Shown piece by piece: positions 29,068 through 38,948 of a stretch of DNA of 64,000 nucleotides. Made by a program: the position numbers and the translations under genes. Position 1 is the stretch's first letter; each line of letters opens with the position of its first letter. Source of the DNA: Kordiimonas sp. (GTDB taxonomy: Bacteria; Pseudomonadota; Alphaproteobacteria; Sphingomonadales; Emcibacteraceae). Below the pieces are notes generated by a model, which was given only the letters and a program-made list of their open reading frames with translations, ran no database searches and was not told the DNA's origin. The DNA lies in assembly GCA_002700365.1 (NCBI GenBank), contig PADB01000012.1, forward strand, positions 124,001 to 188,000, in the 5' to 3' direction.

Positions 29068-31341
29068 ATGGAAAATGATAAATTACGGGAAAGTGCGCTT
29101 TCCTATCATCGGGAAACTCCTCCGGGTAAGCTTGCCATTGCACCAACAAAACCATTGGCGAACCAACGTGATCTGTCGAAAGCCTATTCGCCAGGAGTGG
29201 CTTTTGCCTGTGAGGAAATTGTCAAAGACCCGCGTGAGGCAGCAAATGTAACAGCACGGGGTAATCTGGTTGGTGTGGTTACCAATGGTACGGCCGTATT
29301 GGGGCTTGGGGCCATTGGGCCGCTAGCAGCCAAGCCCGTGATGGAAGGGAAGGCCGTTTTATTTAAGAAGTTTGCGGATATTGATGTTTTCGATATAGAG
29401 CTGGATGAAACAGACCCGGATAAGCTGGTGGATATGATCGCCGCATTAGAACCCACCTTTGGCGGGATCAATCTGGAAGACATCAAAGCCCCTGAATGTT
29501 TTGTTGTGGAAAAAAAATTACGGGAACGAATGAACATTCCGGTATTCCATGATGACCAGCACGGAACAGCCATTGTTGCGGGGGCCGCAGTCTATAACGG
29601 ATTGCGTGTTGTTAATAAGAAAATAGAGGATGTGAAACTGGTTTCCACGGGCGGTGGGGCCGCAAGTCTGGCATGCCTGGATTTGCTTGTGGGAATGGGG
29701 TTGAGAAAAGAAAATATCTATCTCGTGGATCGTGTCGGTGTGGTGTATGAGGGCCGTGAAGAAGACAATAATTCCTATAAGTCACGCTATGCACAAAATA
29801 CTCCCTTGCGCACATTAGACGATGTGATTGATGGCGCGGATATATTCCTGGGGTTATCAGGGCCTGATGTATTGAGCCCATCTATGGTCAAAAAAATGGC
29901 GTCACAACCACTTATTCTTGCCATGGCCAATCCGACACCGGAAATTTTACCAGAGGTGGCACTTGAAGCACGACCGGATGCTATTTTAGCAACGGGACGT
30001 TCGGACTATCCAAACCAGGTGAATAACGTGTTGTGTTTCCCCTTTATCTTCCGCGGGGCGCTGGATGTAGGGGCGACAACCATTAATGAAGAAATGAAAA
30101 TTGCCTGTGTAGAAGCCATCGCAGATTTGGCATATCAGGAATTAGATGAAACTGTCGCAAATGCCTACAGTGGCCAGGAATTGAAATTTGGTCCACAGTA
30201 CCTTATTCCGAAGCCGTTTGATCCACGGTTGATCTCTGTTATAGCCCCGGCAGTGGCCAAAGCCGCGATGGATAGCGGTGTTGCCAGCCGACCGTTGGAA
30301 GATTTTGACGCCTATCGCGCGAAATTAAACCAGTTAAATATTCGTTCTCAGCTGTTAATGCAGCCGATCTTTAACAGTATTAAAGGATCACAAAAACGTT
30401 TGGTTTATGCAGAAGGTGAAGATGTACGTGTTTTACGGGCTGTACAGGCTGTAATTGACGAAGGTGTTGCGCGTCCAATCCTGATCGGTCGCCCGGATGT
30501 CGTGCAGCATCGTATTGATAGCCTTGGCTTACGGTTGGAAATGGGGCGGGACTTCGACCTGACTAATCCGGAAAACGATCCAAGATATAAAGATTACTGG
30601 CAGGAATTACATAATCTTGTGGGACGAAAGGGCGTTTCTGCGGAAGCGGCCAAGACGATTATACGGACAAATACGACGGCCATTGCATCGGTGATGTTGC
30701 GGCGGGGTGAGGCCGATGCAATGATCTGTGGTAGCTATGGCCGGTTTGATTTTCATCTTCGTTATATAATGGATATTTTGGGGCGTAAGACCAAGGGCAA
30801 AAACATTTCTTCATTGTCGGTGTTGTTGTTGCCGAAGGGGCCATTATTCTTGTCCGATGCCTTTATTGGCATAGAACCTACGGTGGATCACATTATTGAA
30901 ACAACATTAGCGTCCATTAAACAGGTACAAAAGTTCGGCATTACGCCTAAGGTCGCTTTATTATCACATTCTAATTTTGGAACATCCAAGGCCCCCTCGG
31001 CCCGCAAGATGCGTGAGGCGACGACACAGTTACGTAATATGCAATTAGGGGTGGAGCTGGATGGTGAAATGCATGCGGATGCAGCTTTGGATGCAAGTAT
31101 TCGTGCGGCTATTTATCCCATGTCAGACCTGACCGGACAGGCCAATCTTTTGATTATGCCTAATCTGGATGCGGCCAATATTGCGCTGGAATTAGTGAAA
31201 TCGATTGATGACGCACTGTTCATCGGGCCTGTCTTGCAAGGGGTTGGATATCCAGCGCATATTGTTACACCTGCGGTTTCTGCACGGGGAATATTTAATA
31301 TGAGTGCGCTTGCTGTTATTGACGCCATGCAGTCATCTTAG
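29068..31341 (+). CDS. maeB: NADP-type malic enzyme fused to a phosphotransacetylase-like domain
   Basis: Decarboxylates malate to pyruvate. Residues 1-430 are the malic enzyme: [15 protein letters not shown], the NAD(P) loop [36 protein letters not shown] and [29 protein letters not shown]. Residues from 430 are the phosphate acetyltransferase-like domain ([32 protein letters not shown]), which in this class acts in regulation by acetyl-CoA instead of catalysis. The ATG at 29068 follows AGG; an upstream TTG at 29059 is open. The 757-residue length is typical of the fused form. Confidence 0.95.
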   Translation: MENDKLRESALSYHRETPPGKLAIAPTKPLANQRDLSKAYSPGVAFACEEIVKDPREAANVTARGNLVGVVTNGTAVLGLGAIGPLAAKPVMEGKAVLFKKFADIDVFDIELDETDPDKLVDMIAALEPTFGGINLEDIKAPECFVVEKKLRERMNIPVFHDDQHGTAIVAGAAVYNGLRVVNKKIEDVKLVSTGGGAASLACLDLLVGMGLRKENIYLVDRVGVVYEGREEDNNSYKSRYAQNTPLRTLDDVIDGADIFLGLSGPDVLSPSMVKKMASQPLILAMANPTPEILPEVALEARPDAILATGRSDYPNQVNNVLCFPFIFRGALDVGATTINEEMKIACVEAIADLAYQELDETVANAYSGQELKFGPQYLIPKPFDPRLISVIAPAVAKAAMDSGVASRPLEDFDAYRAKLNQLNIRSQLLMQPIFNSIKGSQKRLVYAEGEDVRVLRAVQAVIDEGVARPILIGRPDVVQHRIDSLGLRLEMGRDFDLTNPENDPRYKDYWQELHNLVGRKGVSAEAAKTIIRTNTTAIASVMLRRGEADAMICGSYGRFDFHLRYIMDILGRKTKGKNISSLSVLLLPKGPLFLSDAFIGIEPTVDHIIETTLASIKQVQKFGITPKVALLSHSNFGTSKAPSARKMREATTQLRNMQLGVELDGEMHADAALDASIRAAIYPMSDLTGQANLLIMPNLDAANIALELVKSIDDALFIGPVLQGVGYPAHIVTPAVSARGIFNMSALAVIDAMQSS

Positions 31342-31551
31342 TTTGGCTGTCGCCATAGTTTGACTGTCGTCGTTGTTTTAATGGCAAAGTGATACATTGA
31401 TACGGCTGATTATCTTCAGGCCGATGATGCGATTGTTCCCCCTTGTAGTTTTGTGCTTATGAAACGGAGCGATGGTTGGGGTTGCAGTTTTATGTGTACA
31501 TGTTAAGTATGTCATGGGGGACAGGCAGGCACATAAAATAAAGGCATCTCA

Positions 31552-32589
31552 ATGGGATACTATGTGGGAACAGTGGCACGCCACTATAACCGACAAATTG
31601 CTTTTTGGCTGTTATGTGTTTGTGCGCTTGTATTTCTGATGGTGATGGTTGGCGGTATTACCCGGTTAATGGAGGCCGGTTTATCCATGGTGCGTTGGGA
31701 GCCGCTTAGTGGTATTCTTCCCCCGCTTTCAGAGGCGGAATGGCAACAAGAATTTGCCCATTACAAAGAATATCCTGAATACCAGAAGATTAATAAGGGC
31801 ATGTCCCTTACGGAATTTAAGGGTATTTTCTATTGGGAGTACGGCCACAGGCTATTGGGCCGTGTGATCGGCCTCGCTTTTTTTCTGCCCCTATTATATT
31901 TTTTGATTAAACGACGTGTATCTGCGGCATTAATGCCGAAATTAATTTTCATGTTTATTCTGGGCGGCGCGCAAGGCTTTCTGGGCTGGTTTATGGTGAA
32001 AAGCGGTCTGGTGGATCATCCGGATGTCAGCCATTACCGTTTAACGGCTCATTTAGGTTTAGCGGTCTTTATTTATGGTTATATGTTTTGGGTCGCATGT
32101 GATTTATTGACTGACCGTTATAGCAGTACATTGGGCGGGCGAAATCCGATCAGGATAACATGGTTATTTATTGTGCTTGTCTATACGCAGATTTTGCTCG
32201 GCGGGCTTGTGGCCGGATTAAACGCCGGTTTCAGTTATAATACATGGCCATTAATGGATGGGGCGTTGATACCAGAGGGATTATTTGATTTATCGCCCTG
32301 GTATTATAATTTGACCTCTAATCTTATAACAGTGCAGTTTAATCACCGACTATTGGCCTATGTGATTGTTTTTATGGCCATAGGACTTTGGTTTAAATTT
32401 GCGAACGGGAGTAATCCCCGCTTGAAGGTGTTATCACTGTTATTATTGATTGTGGTGGGGTTGCAGGTTGCACTTGGGATTTTAACGTTAGTTTATGTAG
32501 TGCCTGTAGCTCTCGCATCTTTACATCAAATGGGGGCTATGGTCGTCTTTAGTGTAGGGTTACTGATGTTGCATCGCATGAAGGTCTAG
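31552..32589 (+). CDS. ctaA: Haem A synthase (COX15/CtaA)
   Basis: Oxidises haem O to haem A for aa3-type cytochrome oxidase, in the inner membrane. The 345 residues have eight hydrophobic segments. The haem-ligand histidines lie in EYGHRLLGRVIG, HYRLTAHLGLAVF, QFNHRLLAYVIV and LASLHQMGAMVV. GGITRLMEAGLSMVRWEPLSG near the N-terminus and GLVAGLNAGFSYNTWPLMDG near the middle are CtaA/COX15 marks. It indicates aerobic respiration with a haem A oxidase. cutA follows after 16 bp. Confidence 0.95.
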   Translation: MGYYVGTVARHYNRQIAFWLLCVCALVFLMVMVGGITRLMEAGLSMVRWEPLSGILPPLSEAEWQQEFAHYKEYPEYQKINKGMSLTEFKGIFYWEYGHRLLGRVIGLAFFLPLLYFLIKRRVSAALMPKLIFMFILGGAQGFLGWFMVKSGLVDHPDVSHYRLTAHLGLAVFIYGYMFWVACDLLTDRYSSTLGGRNPIRITWLFIVLVYTQILLGGLVAGLNAGFSYNTWPLMDGALIPEGLFDLSPWYYNLTSNLITVQFNHRLLAYVIVFMAIGLWFKFANGSNPRLKVLSLLLLIVVGLQVALGILTLVYVVPVALASLHQMGAMVVFSVGLLMLHRMKV

Positions 32590-32605
32590 ACCTGGAGGGG
32601 TGAGG

Positions 32606-32920
32606 ATGGACGGCTGTATCGTTTATATGACATGCGGTAGTGTTGAAGAGGCCAAGGACATAACAAAGAAGGTGGTCGAGGAACGACTGGCGGCCTGCGG
32701 TAATATCATGGCACCGATAACGTCTATTTATGAATGGGACGGAAAGTTAGCTGAGGAGGCTGAGATAGGCGTTATGCTCAAGACACGGGAGGTGAAAGCG
32801 ACAGATTTAATGGCGCGCCTGAAAGAGCTGCATTCCTATGATGTGCCGTGTATTATCAGATGGTCGATGAGCGGTGGTGATCCCGATTATTTGCATTGGC
32901 TGTATGAGAAGACAGCATAA
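32606..32920 (+). CDS. cutA: CutA1-family divalent-ion tolerance protein
   Basis: A 104-residue trimeric ferredoxin-like protein of the CutA1 family. Visible marks are VYMTCGSVEEAKDITKKVVEERLAACGNI, ITSIYEWDGKLAEEAEIGVMLKT and the C-terminal SYDVPCIIRW. Its link to copper tolerance in E. coli is weak and its function is unsettled. The ATG at 32606 lies seven bases after GGAGG; a GTG at 32600 is also open. Probably cotranscribed with ctaA. Confidence 0.9.
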   Translation: MDGCIVYMTCGSVEEAKDITKKVVEERLAACGNIMAPITSIYEWDGKLAEEAEIGVMLKTREVKATDLMARLKELHSYDVPCIIRWSMSGGDPDYLHWLYEKTA

Positions 32921-32942
32921 ATTCATGAGGAAATACCAAGAG

Positions 32943-32968
32943 AAAAGCGGCCAAAAGGCCGCTTTTTT
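32943..32968. terminator. Terminator between convergent cutA and metY
   Basis: AAAAGCGGCC-AAAA-GGCCGCTTTTTT: ten-pair stem with A and T runs, able to end transcription in both directions. Confidence 0.9.
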
Positions 32969-33005
32969 GTTTTAGATATAGGCTTAAAACCCGGATTATC
33001 GTGGA

Positions 33006-34298
33006 CTAGAGAGTTTCAAGGGCCTGATCCAGGTCCGCAATAATATCCCCATGGTCTTCAATGCCGATAGATAAACGAATGACGTCCGGCCCTGCTCCTG
33101 CTTTTATTTGCTCTGCTTCTGAAAGTTGACGGTGGGTTGTAGAGGCCGGATGGATAATGAGGCTGCGGGTATCTCCAACATTTGCCAGATGCTTAAACAA
33201 GCCCACTTTATTGACAATCTGCACCCCGGCGTCATACCCGCCCTTTACACCAAAGGTCATGACCGCGCCGGCGCCCTTCGGCATATATTTTTGTGCCAGA
33301 TTATAATAGGGACTGTCTGAAAGGCCAGCATAGGAGACCCATTCTATCTTATCATGTGCTTGTAAGTATTCGGCAACGGCCTGCGCATTCTGACAATGTT
33401 TTTCCATGCGTAAAGGTAATGTTTCAATACCGTTCATCAAGAGAAAGGCATTCATCGGTGAGAGGCATGGCCCTAAATCACGCAATCCTAATGCACGGCA
33501 AGCAATAGCAAAGGCAATATTGCCCATCTCAGGACCAAAGACATCCGCAAATACCATCCCATGATATGAAGCGTTTTCCATTGTCAATGTCGGGTATTTA
33601 TCCGATGCAGACCAGTCAAACTTCCCGGAATCGACAATAATCCCGCCCAGGGAATTACCTTGCCCACCCATGAATTTTGTCAGGGAATGCACGACGATGT
33701 CCGCGCCAAACTCAATTGGTCGACATAAGTAAGGGGTAGCCAGTGTGTTATCAACGACCAGAACAATGCCAGCGTCATGTGCAATTTGGGCAATTGCCTC
33801 AATATCAGTGACGATCCCGCCTGGATTAGCCAGACTTTCGATAAAAATGGCTTTGACATTATCATTAAGAGCCTTGCGGAAATTTTCAGGGTCGGTGGGA
33901 TCAATAAAAGTTGCCCCCCAGCCCATTTTCTTAAAAGACTGGCTTAGTTGAGTAACCGAACCACCATAGAGTTTGTTGGAAGCGAGGATTTCATCACCAC
34001 TGCTGAGCAAAGTATGAAATACGATGAATTGTGCGGCATGGCCTGAAGCTACGGCAAGGGCGGCAGGGGCGCCTTCTAATGCCGCAACGCGCGCTTCCAG
34101 TGCCCCAACAGTAGGATTCGTGAGGCGTGAATAGATATTGCCAAATTCCTGTAGATTAAAGAGGCGCGCGGCATGATCAGAATCCTGAAATTCAAAGGAG
34201 GCTGTTTGATAAATAGGTGTGGCGCAGGCCCCCGTGGCAGGATCGGCCTGTTGGCCAGCATGAACGGCAAGTGTAGAAAAATGTGGCGTGTCAGACAT
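33006..34298 (-). CDS. metY: O-acetylhomoserine (thiol)-lyase, MetY
   Basis: PLP enzyme making homocysteine from O-acetylhomoserine and sulfide. The 430 residues show TLAVHAGQQADPATGACATPIYQT, the substrate loop FGNIYSRLTNPTVGALE, ALAVASGHAAQF, the PLP lysine in VVHSLTKFMGGQG, and the C-terminal HPASTTHRQLSE. The length (about 430, longer than MetB or MetC) fits the OAH sulfhydrylase group. AAGGGG serves as ribosome binding site six bases before the ATG. The leader contains possible SAM-sensor structure. Confidence 0.94.
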   Translation of the reverse strand: MSDTPHFSTLAVHAGQQADPATGACATPIYQTASFEFQDSDHAARLFNLQEFGNIYSRLTNPTVGALEARVAALEGAPAALAVASGHAAQFIVFHTLLSSGDEILASNKLYGGSVTQLSQSFKKMGWGATFIDPTDPENFRKALNDNVKAIFIESLANPGGIVTDIEAIAQIAHDAGIVLVVDNTLATPYLCRPIEFGADIVVHSLTKFMGGQGNSLGGIIVDSGKFDWSASDKYPTLTMENASYHGMVFADVFGPEMGNIAFAIACRALGLRDLGPCLSPMNAFLLMNGIETLPLRMEKHCQNAQAVAEYLQAHDKIEWVSYAGLSDSPYYNLAQKYMPKGAGAVMTFGVKGGYDAGVQIVNKVGLFKHLANVGDTRSLIIHPASTTHRQLSEAEQIKAGAGPDVIRLSIGIEDHGDIIADLDQALETL

Positions 34299-34302
34299 AT
34301 GG

Positions 34303-34367
34303 GTCCCCTTAAACTTTATGCCTTAATGTGTTAAATCAGAAGGTTACAAACAAGGTATTATGATACC
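34303..34367 (-). promoter_or_regulatory. Structured metY leader, possible SAM-II/SAM-V-like riboswitch
   Basis: On the minus strand a hairpin GGTAT-CATA-ATACC (34367-34354) is followed by AACCTT, then CTGATTTAAC, then AAGGCATAAAG and TTTAAGGGG. AACCTT can pair with either AAGG (34324-34321) or the Shine-Dalgarno AAGGGG (34310-34305). CTGATTTAAC recalls the conserved loop of SAM-II aptamers, and SAM-II/SAM-V elements precede metX/metY genes in alphaproteobacteria. I cannot fold or align it properly, so the assignment is tentative. Confidence 0.3.
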
Positions 34368-34405
34368 ATTTTTATAACTTATTGATTTATATGAATTAAT
34401 TTGTG

Positions 34406-34434
34406 TTGACTATTAATTAAACGGTGGCATATTG
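34406..34434 (+). promoter_or_regulatory. Sigma-70 promoter for rplM-rpsI
   Basis: TTGACT (34406-34411), 17-base spacer, CATATT (34429-34434). It implies a leader of about 130 bases before rplM that has no ORF. It is divergent from metY. Confidence 0.5.
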
Positions 34435-34568
34435 CCCCGGTCCCTGTGAGAGGCGGAAGGCTATGCCGACAATGCCTTTTACAGTAATGAAAAATTCGAT
34501 CAGGCACTAGTATTTTCACGTGGGTTTATGACCGCATGTGTTAAGGCAGGCCAAAGGAATTGGAAGAA

Positions 34569-35033
34569 ATGAAAACCTTTACAGCAACACCTAATGATAT
34601 TGAAAAGAAGTGGGTGCTGATTGATGCAGAAGGCGTAGTATTGGGCCGTTTGGCAGCTATTATCGCAAATGTTCTGCGCGGCAAGCATAAACCTTCTTAT
34701 ACACCGCATATGGATTGTGGCGACTATGTCGTTGTAATCAATGCCGATAAAGTAAAACTGACTGGCCGTAAAATGACCGATAAGGTTTATTACCGTCATA
34801 CAGGTCATCCCGGTGGTATTAAATCTACGACACCGGGTGAAATCCTGTCAGGTGATTTTCCTGAGCGCGTTTTGACCAAAGCCGTACAGCGTATGATCCC
34901 AAGCGGGCCATTGGGTCGTCAGCAAATGCGTAACCTGCGTGTTTATGCTGGTGCGGAACATGCCCATGAAGCACAAAAACCGGAAGTGCTGGACGTTGCC
35001 GGTATGAACGTTAAAAATACAAGGAGCCGTTAA
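34569..35033 (+). CDS. rplM: Ribosomal protein L13 (uL13)
   Basis: Early-assembling large-subunit protein. The 154 residues from the ATG at 34569 begin [20 protein letters not shown] and contain [37 protein letters not shown] and [32 protein letters not shown] places GGA correctly before this ATG; a TTG nine bases upstream is open but less likely. rpsI follows after 2 bp. Confidence 0.97.
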   Translation: MKTFTATPNDIEKKWVLIDAEGVVLGRLAAIIANVLRGKHKPSYTPHMDCGDYVVVINADKVKLTGRKMTDKVYYRHTGHPGGIKSTTPGEILSGDFPERVLTKAVQRMIPSGPLGRQQMRNLRVYAGAEHAHEAQKPEVLDVAGMNVKNTRSR

Positions 35034-35035
35034 TC

Positions 35036-35530
35036 ATGGCTGAAGATAAAAAAACCTTGGAAGATTTAAAAGAGGTTACTGTTGCGGCACCGGCTGAGGT
35101 TGCTGTAGAGGAAGCCGTCCCTGCAGAACCCAAAATTGATGAGCAGGGTCGCGCATATGCTACAGGTCGTCGTAAAGACGCAGTTGCGCGGGTCTGGATT
35201 AAACCGGGTAACGGTACAATCACAGTTAACGGGCGCGATCAAGAGACCTATTTCGCACGTCCGACGCTGCGTATGATTGTTAACCAGGCGTTTGAAGTTA
35301 CCCAACGTGAAGGCCAATATGATGTAATTTGTACGGTGACAGGTGGTGGTTTATCCGGTCAGGCCGGTGCTGTACGCCACGGTCTGAGCCGTGCGTTGAC
35401 AAATTATGAGCCTGCATTGCGCGGTGTTCTGAAAGCCAGCGGCTTCCTGACACGTGATGCGCGTGTGGTTGAACGTAAGAAATACGGTAAGGCGAAAGCC
35501 CGCCGGAGCTTCCAGTTCTCCAAGCGTTAA
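35036..35530 (+). CDS. rpsI: Ribosomal protein S9 (uS9)
   Basis: Small-subunit head protein whose basic tail reaches the P-site tRNA. The 164 residues carry an acidic N-terminal extension of about 40 residues (rich in Glu and Val), common in alphaproteobacterial S9. The core follows: [29 protein letters not shown] and the tail [17 protein letters not shown]. It forms the usual rplM-rpsI operon and ends at a hairpin terminator. Confidence 0.97.
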   Translation: MAEDKKTLEDLKEVTVAAPAEVAVEEAVPAEPKIDEQGRAYATGRRKDAVARVWIKPGNGTITVNGRDQETYFARPTLRMIVNQAFEVTQREGQYDVICTVTGGGLSGQAGAVRHGLSRALTNYEPALRGVLKASGFLTRDARVVERKKYGKAKARRSFQFSKR

Positions 35531-35552
35531 TTTTCAAAATATATTGTTATGG

Positions 35553-35582
35553 AAAAGGGCTGCTCTCCGGTGGCCCTTTTTC
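35553..35582 (+). terminator. Terminator after rpsI
   Basis: AAAAGGGC, a 12-base loop, then GCCCTTTTT within GTTATGGAAAAGGGC...GGTGGCCCTTTTTCT. A similar unit recurs at 37020-37043 after the next gene. Confidence 0.8.
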
Positions 35583-35757
35583 TGTTTTAGGGAAAGTAGA
35601 GATATTATCCCGCGGCGTTATGGTGTTAAGCTTATAGGATTAGGGGTTTATGATCTGAGAGCTATGTTAACGGCCAAGGGCTGCTCTTACGAAGCGATTA
35701 ATGATTGTAGTAAGAGAACTTTATACTATCCTTCTGGTCGATTAGTCGTTTAATTGA

Positions 35758-36975
35758 ATGTGGTGGTTGGGGGCGGTTATGACTCAAAAATCATATCATA
35801 AATTAAGGACCATTTTTGCAATTTTTCCAGGCGGATATAAATACCATTCCGCCCTGTTTCTGCGGCAGCATTATCAGGTCATCAGTGCAAAGCGGAGCTT
35901 ATGCAGGTTATTTTTGGATTTGTTGGTTGCATTGTGTTTCCGGATTTGGATTCCTGCCCGGGCCTTCAGTATTCGTAAAAGACATAAGCTAAGCCTAAGG
36001 GAAGTTTTTCAGAACATACGGCTTTCTTTTGCGGGCTTTATGGACCCTAATGATGTTGCTCTTTTGAATATTCAAGATGAGAAAGGCCTTAATTATTATA
36101 TGAGGCGTTTCGAGTTGGCGCCTATCATGCGCCAGATTAATCCGGCAGGCTGGCAGCCAGATTGTGCGCTTAATAACAAAGAATTATTCTATGACCGCTG
36201 TCTGTCATACGGTCTTCCGCATCCGCAAATTGTAGGACTGTACGTTGACGGGACAATTACATGGAGGAACGTGTTATATGAGAAGAAGTTTCCTGACGGT
36301 TTTATTGCCAAGCCGGTCGCAGACCGGGGCGGTGCAAGAATCAAGAGATTAAAAGTTGCCTTTGACAGTCCATCTGAACAGGGGAATTTAGAACGCTTTA
36401 TAGCAGAGTCTTTAGAGGGTGAAATTGGCCCCTATCTCATACAGGAATTTATTGCGCCACACCCTTTGCTTGTGCCGATCGCCTGTGATGCGCTTCCAAC
36501 CATCAGGATGACGACGATAATGAATGAGAAGGGGGCGCCAGAGCTTACCACTCAGGTTATTCGTATGCCGAGCGAGTACCTTGTTGCTGTAGATAATTTA
36601 AAGGCAGGGGGAATGATTGCTCCGCTAGATGACAGTGGGTATTTAGGAAGAGCAATTAGAGGACGGAGATATGGGGAGTTTACAGTTCATCCTGCAACGG
36701 GTCAGAAAATAAAAGGTCTTCAAGTGCCGTATTTTGATGAAGCGAAAGAGCTTGTTCTAAAAGCACATTATGAGGCCTTTAGGGAATATACGCTTGTGGG
36801 TTGGGATTTGGCGATTGCCCAATTTGGTCCTGTATTGATCGAAGGTAATTCGAAGCCAAGTGTTATTGTCGCACAGAGGGCCAATATGAAAGGAATCGGA
36901 GAGACCCGATTTGGTGATTTAATTGCTTACCATTTGGCACGCAGTGAAGAGGAAAAAGCGGGAAATTTGTCTTGA
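35758..36975 (+). CDS. Sugar-transfer-associated ATP-grasp protein
   Basis: The 405 residues have an ATP-grasp domain of the ATPgrasp_ST type, found in polysaccharide or envelope loci. Marks are FIAKPVADRGGARIKRLKV (ATP lysine), PYLIQEFIAPH, ALPTIRMTTIMNEKG and, near the C-terminus, YTLVGWDLAIAQFGPVLIEGNSKPS with the metal-binding Glu and Asn. The substrate is unknown. The start may be ATG 35758 or ATG 35779, the latter just after GGGGGCGG. It sits alone between two near-copies of a terminator, in a place where argC usually follows rpsI, which suggests later insertion. Confidence 0.8.
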   Translation: MWWLGAVMTQKSYHKLRTIFAIFPGGYKYHSALFLRQHYQVISAKRSLCRLFLDLLVALCFRIWIPARAFSIRKRHKLSLREVFQNIRLSFAGFMDPNDVALLNIQDEKGLNYYMRRFELAPIMRQINPAGWQPDCALNNKELFYDRCLSYGLPHPQIVGLYVDGTITWRNVLYEKKFPDGFIAKPVADRGGARIKRLKVAFDSPSEQGNLERFIAESLEGEIGPYLIQEFIAPHPLLVPIACDALPTIRMTTIMNEKGAPELTTQVIRMPSEYLVAVDNLKAGGMIAPLDDSGYLGRAIRGRRYGEFTVHPATGQKIKGLQVPYFDEAKELVLKAHYEAFREYTLVGWDLAIAQFGPVLIEGNSKPSVIVAQRANMKGIGETRFGDLIAYHLARSEEEKAGNLS

Positions 36976-37019
36976 TATGCAGTGTAAATGACTTTTTCTC
37001 AGATTGCGGTTATGGAACA

Positions 37020-37043
37020 GGGGCACATTGAGTGGCCCTTTTT
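37020..37043 (+). terminator. Terminator after the ATP-grasp gene, similar to the rpsI terminator
   Basis: GGGGCAC-ATTGA-GTGGCCCTTTTT forms a stem with one mismatch and a T run. The surrounding GTTATGGAA and GGCCCTTTTTCT match the rpsI terminator region. Confidence 0.65.
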
Positions 37044-37120
37044 CTATTCCGGGATATTGTTTGTTTTCGGAATATTGGGTATGAGATGATTATATTTATT
37101 TAGATGTAAGGTTGTGAGAG

Positions 37121-38239
37121 ATGCAGAAAATTCGTGTCGGTATTTTAGGAGCAAGTGGCTACACAGGGGCGGAATTGGTACGCTTGTTGGCACAGCACCC
37201 TTATGTCGAAATTGCCTTGTTGACGGCCGACCGCAAGGCGGGGCAGCCGTTGCAGTCCGTCTTCCCGCATCTGGGGTATCTTGATCTGCCTGACCTAGTG
37301 GCGATCGATGATGTTGAATGGGCGGGGTTAGATCTGGATTTGGTATTCTGTGCTCTTCCCCATGCGACATCACAAAAGATTATCAAGGGACTATTGCATG
37401 GGGCTGATGATACTTTATTGGATGATATGATTGTTGTTGATGCCACGGATCATGCGTCGGCTATTCAGAAATCCGTTAAGGTTATTGATCTGTCGGCTGA
37501 CTTTCGGCTGCGGGATGTAGAAACTTATGCCAAGTGGTACGGGGGAGAGCATACGGCTCCTGAATTGCAGCAGGAGGCTGTATATGGGCTGACGGAACTT
37601 TCGCGCGAAGAAGTAAAGTCAGCGCGGCTTGTGGCTTGTCCAGGATGTTATCCAACGGCTGCATTACTAAGCCTTATCCCGTTACTTTTAGCGAAGGTGA
37701 TTTCTACAGAAGGGATCATCATTGACGCAAAGTCCGGTGTGAGCGGCGCAGGGCGGTCTTTACGGGAAAGTAATCTGTTTACCGAGGTTGCTGAAGGCAT
37801 GCACCCATATGGTATTGCGGCGCACCGTCATTCTCCTGAAATTGAACAGGAATTGAGCAAAGCAGCGGGCGAGGGCGTCTATGTTACCTTCACACCGCAC
37901 TTGGTGCCTATGAACCGTGGGGAACTAGAAACAATCTACGTGACTTTAGCCGATGGACAGAGCGGGGAAGATTTGCGTGCCGTGCTGTCGAAACAGTATG
38001 CGGAAGATCATTTTGTGCAGGTTTTGGGAGAGGGAGATATTCCTGCAACACGGAATGTTCGTGGCTCTAACTTGTGCCAAATAGCTGTGTTTGATGATCG
38101 CATTCCGGGACGGGCTATTATTGTCGTGGCGATTGATAATCTGGTAAAAGGGTCATCGGGGCAGGCCATACAGAATATGAATTTGATGTTCGGTTTTCCA
38201 GAAACATTGTCTTTGGAACAAGCCCCATTATTTCCATAA
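37121..38239 (+). CDS. argC: N-acetyl-gamma-glutamyl-phosphate reductase
   Basis: Third step of arginine synthesis: NADPH-dependent reduction of N-acetylglutamyl phosphate. The 372 residues start with VGILGASGYTGAELVRLLAQHP, have the catalytic cysteine in ARLVACPGCYPTAALL, KSGVSGAGRSLRE, and near the end VRGSNLCQIAVFDD with IDNLVKGSSGQAIQNMN. It is slightly longer than the usual 350 because of an acidic insert near residues 85-110 (GADDTLLDDM). The gamma carbonic anhydrase gene follows after 47 bp. Confidence 0.96.
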   Translation: MQKIRVGILGASGYTGAELVRLLAQHPYVEIALLTADRKAGQPLQSVFPHLGYLDLPDLVAIDDVEWAGLDLDLVFCALPHATSQKIIKGLLHGADDTLLDDMIVVDATDHASAIQKSVKVIDLSADFRLRDVETYAKWYGGEHTAPELQQEAVYGLTELSREEVKSARLVACPGCYPTAALLSLIPLLLAKVISTEGIIIDAKSGVSGAGRSLRESNLFTEVAEGMHPYGIAAHRHSPEIEQELSKAAGEGVYVTFTPHLVPMNRGELETIYVTLADGQSGEDLRAVLSKQYAEDHFVQVLGEGDIPATRNVRGSNLCQIAVFDDRIPGRAIIVVAIDNLVKGSSGQAIQNMNLMFGFPETLSLEQAPLFP

Positions 38240-38286
38240 TCAGTGTTTCTGATACGGTCACGTTAATCACATGAGGAGAAAGCATC

Positions 38287-38835
38287 GTGGGACGAATAAC
38301 GTCAGGTGGCGGGATGTTACAGTCCTATAAGGGGATATGGCCAAAGCTGGGTCAGGATGTTTTTATTGCGCCCGGGGCGCAAATTATCGGGGATGTAGAG
38401 ATCGGTTCGGGGAGCAGTATTTGGTTTAATTGTGTACTGCGTGGTGATGTGAATAAAATTCGCATTGGCCGCAATACAAATATACAGGACGGGTCTGTGG
38501 TGCATGTGGAAAGTGGTGGGGCCGCTACCATTATCGGGGATGACGTTCTTATTGGGCATATGGCATTGGTGCATGGTACAGTCCTCGAAGATCAGGCCTT
38601 TGTCGGTATGGGTGCGGTGACTATGGATGGTTGCTGTATTGAAGGCCAAGGCATGTTGGCGGCAGGGGCGTTGTTAACGCCGGGAAAACGTATCAAGACT
38701 GCGGAGTTATGGGCCGGACGTCCGGCAAAATTGATCCGTACGTTACGTCCTGAAGAATTAGCTGGTTTGGCAAAAGGGACAAGCCATTATGCCCAAATGG
38801 CCCAGACTTATTTGACTGAATATAGTGACCGTTAG
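38287..38835 (+). CDS. Gamma carbonic anhydrase family protein
   Basis: The 182 residues form a left-handed beta helix of hexapeptide repeats: IAPGAQIIGDVEIGSGSSIWFNCVLRGDVNKIRIGRNTNIQDGSVVHVE, then the zinc histidines in LIGHMALVHGTVLEDQAFVGMGA. This matches the YrdA/PaaY/Cam group. Bona fide carbonic anhydrase activity varies within it. The start is GTG at 38287 with AGGAG eight bases before. Probably cotranscribed with argC. Confidence 0.88.
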   Translation: MGRITSGGGMLQSYKGIWPKLGQDVFIAPGAQIIGDVEIGSGSSIWFNCVLRGDVNKIRIGRNTNIQDGSVVHVESGGAATIIGDDVLIGHMALVHGTVLEDQAFVGMGAVTMDGCCIEGQGMLAAGALLTPGKRIKTAELWAGRPAKLIRTLRPEELAGLAKGTSHYAQMAQTYLTEYSDR

Positions 38836-38886
38836 CAGTCCTTTGTGGCCAGATGAGGTATCAATAACGTAAAGATTAGAAGCGAA

Positions 38887-38912
38887 AAGGCCCGCAAATT
38901 ATTGCGGGCCTT
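38887..38912. terminator. Terminator between convergent carbonic anhydrase and phaC
   Basis: AAGGCCCGCAA-ATTA-TTGCGGGCCTT is a perfect eleven-pair stem followed by an AT-rich stretch. Confidence 0.85.
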
Positions 38913-38948
38913 ATACCTTATTTATGTGTCGTTCAATTCTTTTAGGTT

